This document shows, one piece after another, positions 21,161 to 30,154 of a DNA stretch of 64,000 bases; position 1 is the first letter of the stretch, and each line of letters starts with the position of its first letter. Under the pieces are notes generated by a model that was not told where the DNA came from, did not search any database, and saw nothing but the letters and a program-made list of their open reading frames with translations. A program made the position numbers and the translations under genes. Origin of the DNA: Miscanthus floridulus (Eukaryota; Streptophyta; Magnoliopsida; Poales; Poaceae); the NCBI RefSeq assembly GCF_019320115.1, contig NC_089581.1:6883707-6947706 (forward strand), given 5' to 3'.

Positions 21161-22090
21161 TCATTGCGATTTTCTTTTGTCGTACTCAGCCAATTCTGAC
21201 TCGTGTCTGATCCAAGCTTCCCTGCGCTGCCTAGCATGGTGTTGACGCCCTTGCTTCAACTTGTTTTTTCTTTCTCTAGCTTGTTTCTGACTATCTGTTT
21301 CTCCGTCGTAGCCTTGGGCAAAAGGTGATATGTTGGATTCAGATTCATCTGATGATCTGACATCGGGTGCTTCTGGGGGATTTAATGGTGACCGCGGTCG
21401 TCGAACCATGAGCACTTCTCGCGCATGAGTCGCTCTATTATTGGCGTTAGCTTTCACGCTGTCGGAGTTGCTAATAACTTTAGTGGATGCCTCGGTGTCG
21501 TAGATCGAGTCTCCTTCTTGGTAGGGTAGAATTGCTGTCGTCGTCGTGCCGACTAGTTGGGTACTGCTGTCTTCAGGAACAGAACCTGGCCAGTGGATGA
21601 TGCAGTCTTGGGATGTTATTGTTAGCACGAGACCCTCCTGAGCTCCTATCAGTGGTATCCCGCATCTTGGATTGAAAGGTCTTTCGAACTGTCCTTGATA
21701 GGATTTTGCCATGTTATCGAGCCCAAATAAAAAAGAACTCGACTTCTTGGAAGAACTCTGAGGGTAATCCGAGTTGTTTTGGGATGTGCTCCGGAATCTT
21801 GCCAAAAAAGAACTCGGTTTCTTGAAAGCACTCGGATAAAACTTCGCCTTGATGTTTGAATTCGAATTGGATACGAGTGGCCGTGAAATCTGATTTGAAT
21901 CGGATACTGTGAGCTGTGTGAATCTTCTAGTGAGCTGATCCGTTGTATTTGGTGAAATATGAAGTTCTTTATGATGATCTGGATCTTTGAGGAGATGGCT
22001 CTGAAGCTTGCCGTTGTTGTCTGCCTCGCAGATCCATGAGCCGAAGACGAAAGTTGATCCCGTCGGGAAGATTATGTTGTTGAGGTCCAT
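21161..22090 (-). CDS. N-terminal leader segment of the Tat polyprotein (gag upstream region)
   Basis: 309 residues starting 50 bp inside the 5' LTR, in the same frame as gag and ending at a TGA (21161-21163). It is rich in Ser, Asn and Gln, with a basic Gln/Arg/Lys-rich tail (ARQRREAWIRHESE) and short internal repeats of a 'SSSFL' type (SSKKSSSFLFGL). I recognise no catalytic domain. Large Tat/Ogre elements can carry an extra N-terminal region before gag, and this is the positional equivalent. Because the reading continues in frame past the TGA, it may originally have been the start of one long polyprotein. Confidence 0.65.
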   Translation of the reverse strand: MDLNNIIFPTGSTFVFGSWICEADNNGKLQSHLLKDPDHHKELHISPNTTDQLTRRFTQLTVSDSNQISRPLVSNSNSNIKAKFYPSAFKKPSSFLARFRSTSQNNSDYPQSSSKKSSSFLFGLDNMAKSYQGQFERPFNPRCGIPLIGAQEGLVLTITSQDCIIHWPGSVPEDSSTQLVGTTTTAILPYQEGDSIYDTEASTKVISNSDSVKANANNRATHAREVLMVRRPRSPLNPPEAPDVRSSDESESNISPFAQGYDGETDSQKQARERKNKLKQGRQHHARQRREAWIRHESELAEYDKRKSQ

Positions 22091-22119
22091 CGAGTTCTCG
22101 AATGCAAAGTCGCCGAAGG

Positions 22120-22137
22120 CCCCTACCTGGCGCGCCA
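22120..22137 (-). promoter_or_regulatory. Candidate primer-binding site
   Basis: Two bases inside the 5' LTR the minus strand reads TGGCGCGCCAGGTAGGGG, a sequence I associate with this position in grass Tat-type elements. I did not assign a specific tRNA. It is not the common initiator-Met site. Confidence 0.5.
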
Positions 22138-22139
22138 GC

Positions 22140-22533
22140 TGTCAATGTTTTACCACCGATAGCCTGCCACGGGGGTACCCGGGGCAGTATGTTCGGGCTT
22201 CGGCGTATGACGAACTCGATGGTTAACACAAGACACAGTCGATTTATCCTGGTTCAGGCCCTCGATCGTGGATCAAGTAATAACCTTACGTCCAGTCGGC
22301 GTTAGCCTTTGCGTTAGATTGATTGTCAAGAGTCGTGTTGTACAATTGTCCTCTGTCTCAGGAGCCCTGCCCTCCTTTATATAGTCAGGAGGCCAGAGTC
22401 CTAGTCGGTTTATAATGAGATTTCCTAGTAGGATTACTTAATAGTTATACTACTAAAATTACATGGGAAGAATCTTAGTTGGACTAGATCTTCTCTCTCC
22501 CTTGCGGGGTATCCTATGGGTCCCGCATCGACA
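22140..22533 (-). repeat. 5' LTR of the Tat element
   Basis: 394 bp, TG...CA when read on either strand. Compared with the other LTR it has A instead of G at three positions (near 22144, 22229 and 22275), each turning CG into CA. A TATA-like box lies on the minus strand at 22376-22386. Confidence 0.95.
22376..22386 (-). promoter_or_regulatory. LTR TATA box of the Tat element
   Basis: On the minus strand CTATATAAAGG lies in the middle of the 5' LTR, correctly placed to drive the gag-pol transcript. The same motif is in the 3' LTR at 8936-8946. Confidence 0.6.
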
Positions 22534-23637
22534 GATGGTAGTCAGGTCACAGACTTATTATCCTTAGCACATACTTGCTTATGGAAGCAGGAAGGCTCGT
22601 TACACTCTTGTCATGGGTTCCGGCTCTTTCTGGACTAACTTTTAGGGGTGGATATTAGGTGGAGGTCTAAGCACTATACTGACACCAAGTCTCAGGTGTT
22701 GAGGGCTTAGAGTCTAAGTTTGGATGGGGACCTGGATCCGTTGACAGGAGTGGAATGGGTTGGTCTTGTTTGTGCCTGGGGTACAAAAGGGATGTGTGTT
22801 TTAGGGTACTCAGCTAGGATACATTGGTTTGCGAATCACCGTTTCTATGAGACGGTATGACTTGGCTATGGTCTAGCACCGTAGCAAGAACTAGAACATG
22901 AAAGATGGTAAAATGGTTCTGATTGCTTACCACCTGCTTGAAAGTATCATAGGTGCTTACATAGAATGGTAAGTTAATGAACTAATGATGACTGCTAATA
23001 AAAGTTGAATATAAGGACGCATGTTTAGTAATGCTTCCGCAGATGCAACAACCCATAAGCCAAATAAGCCTTGCATATCCTTGGAGTTTTTTATTTTCCT
23101 CCTGTCAGGTAGGTCTTATTAAGTACAATCGAGTACTCAGGGTTTTATTCTCCCTGTTGCAGGTGACCGATGGATGGTAGATGACTTTTGTGTGTGAAAA
23201 CCTCCTGGTGGGCTCAGCGAGGATTTCCTTATGTTGCAGACATAGAGTTTTAATTACAACCTTGATGAATAAAGTTTTAGAAAGAAAGGCTTATGATTTG
23301 CTATCCTCACATGTATATAATTATGTCTCATGCTTAATGTTCAATAGCTTACAAGTAAACTTAATTTCCGTTAAAACTCTGATCACGTGTTTTATTCCAC
23401 TGTCGTAATTATCTTGTTTATCATTCTAATGTTGTAATAAAGTGATGTAACGAATTGGCTAAGAATGTTGTAAGCTTTATCCTCTCATTTATGATCCTGA
23501 CAGAAAAATATGGATTTTTGAGTTCTTCCTTGGGGTGTGCTCGACCGAACAGAGTAGTTTAGTGTCCTCGCTTGGGTACTCAGTGTCTAATGGAAGACAA
23601 GTACCCTCGAGAGGCATTAGATTAGGCGGTTCTGCCA
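22534..23637 (+). repeat. Long LTR of family X, right part
   Basis: Continues the LTR interrupted at 8699. It aligns with 62690-63840 and 39465-40415 (AGTTTGGATGGGG, TGGGTTGGTC, AAGAACTA, GTGCTTACATAGAATGGT, GGCATTAGATTAGGCGGTTC). It ends TCTGCCA at 23637, where the other two copies run into a primer site but this one does not. This is therefore a solo LTR or a 3' LTR. Confidence 0.8.
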
Positions 23638-24480
23638 CAATGGGTGGTCGACATTGTGTAAGCATGTTGCTTATACATTGTTTACCTACGGATACACCCT
23701 ATATTCTGGGTCATGTGGTAGATCGGGGATGTGACACTCCCATTGAGTCCTTTGTAGTCCACTCCCCAAATATAGGCGCACGTAGGGTTCGGTTATGAAG
23801 GAAGAGCAAGCTATGTTCTTAATCTTCCTTAGTAGTATCCCTTATGTATAGATATGATGATGATCTTAGCAATGATTATTAGGTATAATTGTACTAATCC
23901 ATGTATGCCTTGACTTGTAATTAAGAATGACTTACGAATTATTCCTCTAATATTATACCTGATCATGCTAATGTTATAGAAAGAAGTACTCTAAGTGATT
24001 TATCATTATCAGTGATCAATACTTATCATATATCTTATCCTATAACTTACCCCTGTTATGAGTAGAATATTGGTTATGATTTACTTCTCCTTCAATAGTA
24101 TAAGTTATCAATACACGTCCATGCTAGACCTTCCATGTGGTAAAAATATAAATATACTCTCAGGTAAAATGGTACAATGGTATATTATCTGTACGCTTGC
24201 AGATCTTTTTTATTCATATATTTATTTATTCTTACTAGTCACATAATTAATAAAGAACTGCTTAGTATTATTCTAGTAGTAATGCTATGTAGTACCAACA
24301 AGTATCTATGATATTATCACTAGAAATCGCAACCTAGTAAAGTTAGGAGATATAGGTTTATAATAGGTGGCTACTTACAAAACAAGTGACACGTTAATAA
24401 ATACGAACAAGTATTTCTAGTGCTGTTGGTAGGGACTAGATTTAAAACTCTGTTCTTAGTAGCAACACTAAGAAATATCA
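23638..24480. other. Anonymous AT-rich DNA
   Basis: Flank of the long LTR. No domain-bearing frame, no terminal repeat and no RNA gene seen. Confidence 0.5.
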
Positions 24481-25771
24481 ACACCCTCCACAGTGGCACC
24501 CTTAGGAGGGGCACGACGTTGTTGACACCACCACCACTAGCTCTAGATAACTAGAGCTGGGTTTTGACCAGGAGGAGAGGGACAGTACTACAGTCATAGG
24601 ATGGGGAGCCCACTTCATCGATGCCTTTGAGGAGGGAAACGACACCGGTGGGCGTCGCCGTCGGTTGCACAGATAAGGTCGTACATGGCTTTCGCCTAAA
24701 CTCCCTAAACCCATGAACTATAGCCTCGTCATCGCAGAAACCAGGAGGATGAGCCTAGAGCGACACCACGCCCACTGCCCACCTCCTGATGGGGAGCTCG
24801 AGCGTCGTGAGCATGGACAAGTAGTTCCACAGAGGTCCCGCGTAGCACCACAACACCACCATGTTGTGGCCCATGGACGTGGGCCTCGGGTCACCTCACG
24901 GCCGGCCACTAGCTCATCACGCGCTCCTACAACTCCCGCAGCTCAGCCATCAACACCTATGTTTGCTGGTCCTAGGACAGCAATGCACGCGATAGGATCG
25001 ATGCCGCGCGGGCGTAGTCATGCTCCTTTGTGGAGTGGACGCGGTCCTAAACCTGGTGGACTCACAGATGACCACAACGGTCTCATCCTCGGTAGGGCGA
25101 CGACATTGGCGAAGCTGAGTTAGTCGAGCACGATGTCTCACCATTGCGCGGGTCGTACTGGAGGAGGCAGCTAGTGGCGCTGGCCTCTACGAAGTCGTGG
25201 AACCACCTGTCAAAGCTGAATCTAGTGCTCGCGTCTAAGAAGTAGACCGTGCTGTCAGAGGCTTCAATCGCCACGTCTACGAACCTGGCGGTGGTGGAGT
25301 CGGATCTGACCTGGTCGCGTGCCTTGGCGGCGCCTCGGTCCGCGCCATGCTCGTCGCCGAGCGGAGGCCCACCTGTTTGGGACCCGCATCCACGTGAGCT
25401 GCACATGTCCCCACTGGCCTCCATGCACGCACATGCCTGGGCGCTCGATCGTGATAGCGTGCTCGTCGGCCATCGCGCCCCGTCATTCGCTGCGTCCGCG
25501 GCCAACGGAGCTAGGCCCACGGCAGGCTGCACTCGCTTCCACTGACCGGCTCGCCGCTCGCCCACGTTAACCTCCACGCGCACACACGCCATGGCACACA
25601 ACCACGCCACCATGGTCGTCGGTCGCCGTGCCCGTTTGCTCACCTCATGTCGGATCCGCAGTGGGGGCCACCGGATCTGGGTTCAGAGGGCTCAGATCTG
25701 GTGCCTGCAGGTCGCCGTCGGCCAACCTTGCATGGGAGAAATTCAAACTCGAACGAGAAGAGGGGAGGAGA
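24481..25771. other. GC-rich, gene-like but unidentified segment
   Basis: Abrupt rise in GC content, with several overlapping long frames on both strands. The longest is 25083-25643 on the minus strand (186 codons, containing IEASDSTVYFLDAS and FDRWFHDFVEA). The composition resembles a decayed grass exon or a captured gene fragment. I recognise no family and cannot decide the strand. The segment is cut by the Mutator-like element at 25781 and resumes for about 165 bp after it (27144-27310). Confidence 0.3.
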
Positions 25772-25780
25772 GGTAAGGGG

Positions 25781-27134
25781 GAAATTTACATTTTTACCAT
25801 TATAACGAAAAGTCACTCATTCGAATATCATTCTTAGAACCCACCTACAAATATACCAGATGTGAGAAGTTTTAACATCAGATTTGTTATATTTGTACAT
25901 GTGGCACGCCACACCATCCTAACACGTTGGCGCCCAGTCAGCCAGGACATGTCAAAAGTCCTTCCTGCCCCTACCTTGCTTCTCTCTCTTCCTCTCTGAC
26001 AGCCGAGCCCCGTAGCTCCTCTCACTACCATGTGGGCCCTAGTCATCAACTTCATCTCCCACCTCCAATGCCTAGATTGGAGCTAGGCACCTCCAGCTTC
26101 GTCCCCCATCCATGGCTGTTCAGCGATCGAGGACGACGAGCAAGGCACCACGCGCGAAGTCTATGCAATAGTTCATGACAGCAGAGAGGGGTCAGTGGCA
26201 GCCAACCATGGGTAGAAGCGGGGCTGTCTAACGGAGTGCTTTGATCGAGCGGGGAGACGCCACTACGACCATGGATTGGCGCTGAGATGTGGATAGGCGG
26301 CCGCAGTGGGTCCTTGCGATGCTAACGAAGGAGACGGGGAGGCGAGACGTGCTGTATATGCGTAGATCGGCGAGCTTGACCTCAAGTCAACAATGGCGGC
26401 AATAGCGGTGGTCCACGGCGATGGAGCAGGGGGTGCCGAATGAGTAGTAGCGGTGCGAAGTCATCATGCCATTGCGAACTCGTAGAGCCTGTTGGGAGTA
26501 GCAGAGACGGCTAGATAGGGGGAGATCAATGGTGGCGATGGAGCTCCGGCCATGGTGGCGTGGGAGGAGAGTAAGGTAGGGGAAGCTAGGGAGTCACGGT
26601 AGTGTGCAGTTTGGCAGCCGCTTGGTAGCAGGGGAAATTGGCGGCGGGGCAAGCTGGCTCGCTAGTGCTGGCAGAGGCCGCTAGCGGCCATGTGTGTGGA
26701 GACGCAGGCGTCCACCGATGAGGAAGCAGCGGAGCACGAGCACGAGGAGGCGCGGACCACAGTGAGCGCCCCTCCTAGACCTACCATGTCCGCCGCCTGT
26801 GCACGAGTGATGGGCATTCAACGCTGTCAGCGACAGGAGTTGAAGCAGCCGGAGGTCGGAGATGAAGCTAATGACTGGGGCCCACATGGTAGTGAGAGGA
26901 GCTACGGGACCAGCTGTCAGAGAAGAGAGAGGAGCAAAGTAGGGGCAGAAAGGACTTTTCACATGCCCTGGCTGACTGGGCACCAACGTGTCAAGCTGGC
27001 GTGGCGTGCCACATGCACAAATATGGCAAATCCGATGTTAAAACTTCTCTCTTCTGGTATATTTGTAAGTGACATTCTAAGGATGATATTCGAATAAGTG
27101 GCTTTCATTATAATGGTAAAAATGTAAATTTCCT
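25781..27134. mobile_element. Mutator-like element with about 275-bp inverted repeats
   Basis: The left arm (25781 to about 26058) and the right arm (about 26860-27134) are inverted copies at roughly 85-90% identity by eye, beginning GAAATTTACATTTTTACC. The flanks are the perfect 9-bp duplication GGTAAGGGG at 25772-25780 and 27135-27143, the hallmark of Mutator-like transposons. The 800-bp interior has no transposase and no motif I recognise, so this is a non-autonomous copy, possibly with captured GC-rich host sequence. Confidence 0.9.
26060..26860. other. Interior of the Mutator-like element
   Basis: GC-rich sequence with short frames on both strands (for example 26464-26652 minus and 26690-27097 plus, the latter running into the right arm). 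No recognisable protein. It could be captured genic DNA of unknown source. Confidence 0.4.
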
Positions 27135-27310
27135 GGTAAGGGGAGGTGGAGACTGCTGCGGAGGGCCTTTTTGGGTGTCGCAGCTGGCCGCCGCCATCGC
27201 TAGCTGAGGAGCGGCGGCGGTGGCCAGGGAGCCGATGTGGTAGGGTCTTAGCGGCGGGGTTGGGTCACCCCCGAGTCGCCTGTATAGAGACGACGCGTGG
27301 GAGGAGGGAA

Positions 27311-28560
27311 GGAATTCTCGAGAAATTTCAATATTTAACCCTCAATTAGTGTGCTTCTCAAGATTTAACACCCAATTCGCGAGCCTTTCAAAATATAACC
27401 CAGGTCATATGAATTCTTTCAATCTGAGGGTTTTCTCTCTTTTGCTCACTTTTCTTATTTCTATTATATCTCTTTCACTAGTCTAAGCATGGGAAAAGAC
27501 CATAGTGCCCCTCCCTGGACAAGAAGACTCAGAGACGGAGGCTTCGCTTGGTTCATTCAAACACCAGTCGTGGGGTCATGACTCGCAGAGCACGCGTCGC
27601 TCCAGCCACCACCCGGTCTTGGCTACTCTGGCGCCGGTCCACCGTCCGCTGCCGGCCCCCACCCGGCGTGCACCAAGGACGAACGCGGCTAGGCAGAGCG
27701 CTCCGCGCGTGCCTAGGCCTAGGCCCAGGATGAGCACGGCCATGCTGGGAGATGATGTCCGGCAAGGATGCCAAGGAGCTCGGGGCACTGCTGTCTAAGC
27801 AGAACTAGGCTGAGGAGACGCCGCTGTTCGTGGCCGCCGAGTACGGCAAGACGGGGCTACACTCGGTGGCACGGAATGGGCACGCGGAGGTGGTGCGCAT
27901 GCTGCTGGAGGCGGAGCCTAGCATTGCGCTACGCACAACAAGAAGGGCCAGACTACGCTACACATGGCCGCCAAGGGCGTAAGCCATCAGCCTAGGCGGC
28001 GGTGGCAACAAGCAGGTGTGCGAGCTGAAGCAGCAGGTGAGCGACATCAAGAACGAGGTGCACTCGTAGCTAGAGCAGATGCACGTGCGCATGCAGGGCA
28101 TCACGAAGCACATGCGCACCAACAAGCTGCACGAGGAAGGGCTGAACAACGCCATCAACTGGATGACGATGGTGCCACGATGGCTTTGGCCTCGTTGTCG
28201 CAGTGTCGCTGGCCTGTGGCTCAGGGTTCTCCACGCCCGTCATGGCCGGTGTGCACCCTGGTGAGCGGGCTCGACGTCATGCTGCTCACCTGCTTGGAAG
28301 CCTGCTCAGTTGTCTTCCTGTTCTTTAGGAACAAGAAGCGAACCAAGCATTCCCAGGGAGGAGCACTATGGTCTTTCCCCATGCTTAGAATAGTGAAGAG
28401 ATATAATGGAAATAAGAAAAGAGAGTAAAAGAGAGAAAACCCTCAAATTGAAAGAATTCGCATGAGGAGGGTTATATTTTGAAAGACTCGCGAATTAGAT
28501 GTTAAATCTTTAGAGGTGAACGAACTGAGGGTCAAATATTGAAATTTCTTGAAAATTCTC
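27311..28560. mobile_element. Pack-MULE: Mutator-like element with 208-bp inverted repeats and captured gene
   Basis: The arms 27311-27518 and 28353-28560 are inverted copies (shared blocks include AGAAATTTCAATATTT, TTTCAAAATATAACCC and CATAGTG). They enclose 830 bp containing pieces of a host ankyrin gene. No transposase is present. I could not find a matching 9-bp flank (AGGAGGGAA against TGTAGCAGT), so the duplication may be lost or the ends misplaced by some bases. Confidence 0.75.
27764..28345 (+). pseudogene. Captured ankyrin-repeat (ITN1-like) gene fragment
   Basis: Conceptual translation in shifting frames shows ankyrin-type sequence (ETPLFVAAEYGK, then HSVARNGHAEVVRMLLEAEP and a 'THMAAKG'-like block). 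It then shows a linker (DIKNEVHS, then LEQMHVRMQGI) and LHEEGLNNAINW, which matches the start of the PGG/transmembrane region of plant ITN1-like ankyrin proteins. A following part (SGLDVMLLTCLEACSVVFLF) is hydrophobic and ends in the basic RNKKR. In-frame stops at 27797 and about 28068, frame changes and a missing stretch after NNAINW show it is a non-functional patchwork. In the host such proteins are membrane-anchored signalling factors. Here it is passenger DNA of the transposon. Confidence 0.7.
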
Positions 28561-29600
28561 TGTAGCAGTTTCTTCAGTGGTTGAATAGTTTGAAATAAGC
28601 TTTCAATTAGAGATATGAAGGCACGCCATCTAGGCGGCCTCCTAGGGTGTCCACGTATGTTCTATTTAGTTGGTGCGTTAGATAGAAATTCCACGACCCA
28701 GATGAAGTAGTACCTCACAGCCAGCGTCCTTGCATACTTTCACCCACTGCCATAGGTAAGATGAAGCAAGTGGATGCATTCAATGAACCAGATAGAAAAT
28801 TGAATGGGTATGCATGCAAGCGTAGATATCATTTGCATGCAGAAAGTTACCACTGGTATTTACATCGTTGTGTCTTCTCCTTTTACATTGAAATTTTCAT
28901 GCATACACGGGTTCCTCCCTAAGCTATAAATGTAGGCTCCCCTTTACATACAAAAAATTCGCTATGGACGGTAAGAATTTACAGGACATGTAATGCCTTC
29001 TCCTTTTACATAGAGGAACTTACTGCCACCAAATTTTTATATGAAAGGAAGCAACCCCAGGTGAGACTATAGCATGGACCTCTTTAACTATCTACAGAAA
29101 ATTTACTGATGAGCAAAAATTTACATCGCCTGTGGTTGGTTCCTTGTCCCTGCACATGCATAAATTTATAGCTAGCTAAAAGCTAAAGCCAATGTGGTAA
29201 TTTTTCATGCATGCACGAGTGCTCCCTAGGCTATATAAAATTTGTAGGTGCTCTTACCATCCAGATTTACTATGAACATGTGCACCGTAGCTACCTAATA
29301 ATACCTCTTTTACTTTTTTAAAGGTAAAATAGTACCTCTTTTACACCATGCATGCTAAGCTTTATGTGGCTTTGGTTAAAAAAATCCACATGCGTAGCAT
29401 TGGCCAAAGTAGGTGGCCCATTTAGTGATTGGCCTCCTTTCTATCAGTGCATGAAGAACAACTCCCGCTTCGAGGAACATGCATGGGCATTTGTACTCTC
29501 ACAACCATCAAGCGTGCATGAACAAGTTGCTTAGGATGGGCCCCATTCCCATTAATGAGCCTTTTGCACCCAGTGGTGGTAGAGGCGTCCATGCTCTCGC
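28561..29600 (+). promoter_or_regulatory. Candidate promoter region rich in CATGCA (RY) motifs
   Basis: Eight CATGCA motifs at 28813, 28836, 28898, 29155, 29206, 29210, 29347 and 29478, plus TGCATG at about 29446 and 29514, all within about 700 bp and ending just before a TATA box at 29602. RY motifs are binding sites of the seed B3 factors ABI3/FUS3/LEC2. The downstream product is unknown, so the regulatory reading is an inference from motif density and position. Confidence 0.35.
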
Positions 29601-29601
29601 C

Positions 29602-29609
29602 TATATAAG
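29602..29609 (+). promoter_or_regulatory. TATA box
   Basis: TATATAAG in the context CTCGCCTATATAAGC, a strong plant TATA match, 104 bp before the first ATG of a small frame (29706) and 170 bp before a better-placed ATG (29772). Confidence 0.45.
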
Positions 29610-29705
29610 CATGTGGTGTGCCAACCCGTTGCTTCATTGTCCTCCTCCCATTGCTTGCAAGTGGCCTTGTTGTAGTTCATATAGTTCATCCCTGCAGTAG
29701 TTTGT

Positions 29706-29927
29706 GTGTTGTTGCTCCTTGCCTTTGTTACACTAAAACCACCAACACAAGTGCAGTGGCATTTCCCAGGCATGGCTAATGGCGTAACAAGAACACTACA
29801 TAGGAAGCACTACAGAGTAGGTATGTGCTGTGAACCTATGGTAACGAAAGATTTTATAATATTAATGCCTAATTATGGACCTAGCGAGTGGATGGAGAAA
29901 GCTTTACATTTGAGGTCACTCAGTTAG
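29706..29927 (+). CDS. Small unidentified frame downstream of the TATA box
   Basis: 73 codons. From the first Met the N-terminus is hydrophobic (MLLLLAFVTL). A second in-frame Met at 29772 begins MANGVTRTLHRKHYRVG, which is basic. A splice-donor-like AG|GTATGTG occurs at 29819, so this could be exon 1 of a larger gene, but I could not find a convincing second exon before the retrotransposon at 31559. No family is recognised. It is listed only because of the TATA box and motif-rich upstream region. Confidence 0.2.
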   Translation: MLLLLAFVTLKPPTQVQWHFPGMANGVTRTLHRKHYRVGMCCEPMVTKDFIILMPNYGPSEWMEKALHLRSLS

Positions 29928-30012
29928 CATCTGCATATGAACGTAATAGGCACACTTTGTGCACCTACATGTGTTGTGATCATGGACGACCAGGTGGTTC
30001 CTGTGTGCGTAT

Positions 30013-30151
30013 GGCCCCGTTCGGCTGGCAGAATTTTGGCTAAAATTGGCTGAAAAACACTGTTCTGGTTGAATTATTGTGAGAGAAAAATATTATTCCG
30101 GCTGAAAAAAGAAGCAGAACAAGCCGAATATGGGGTAAGCCGAATGGGGCC
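30013..30151. mobile_element. 139-bp MITE with clear inverted ends
   Basis: The ends GGCCCCGTTCGGCT and AGCCGAATGGGGCC are inverted repeats with one mismatch. TAT flanks both sides (30010-30012 and 30152-30154). The interior carries the family signature AACACTGTTC then TGTGAGAGAAAAAT. A 3-bp duplication suggests a PIF/Harbinger- or CACTA-type mobiliser, but the exact superfamily is undecided. Degraded relatives are at 491-571 and 2195-2296. Confidence 0.8.
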
Positions 30152-30154
30152 TAT

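Larger units (their letters stand above)
8700..22533 (-). mobile_element. Ty3/gypsy retrotransposon, Tat lineage (RIRE2-like), 13.8 kb
   Basis: A complete LTR retrotransposon on the minus strand. Two 394-bp LTRs (22140-22533 and 8700-9093) differ at three positions. The target duplication GATGG is seen at 8695-8699 and 22534-22538. In transcript order: 5' LTR, primer site, gag, protease, reverse transcriptase, RNase H, integrase, a 109-bp tandem array, a spliced gene on the opposite strand, polypurine tract, 3' LTR. The domain order RT-RH-IN identifies Ty3/gypsy. The extra opposite-strand gene and large 3' region are typical of the Tat lineage. The gag-pol frame has three in-frame stops and no frameshift, so the copy is probably not autonomous although nearly all catalytic residues persist. 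It sits inside an older long LTR. Confidence 0.95.

Noticed and set aside
27797..28430. A functional ankyrin gene
   Set aside because: In-frame stops, frame changes and missing segments, and enclosed by transposon arms: a captured pseudogene.
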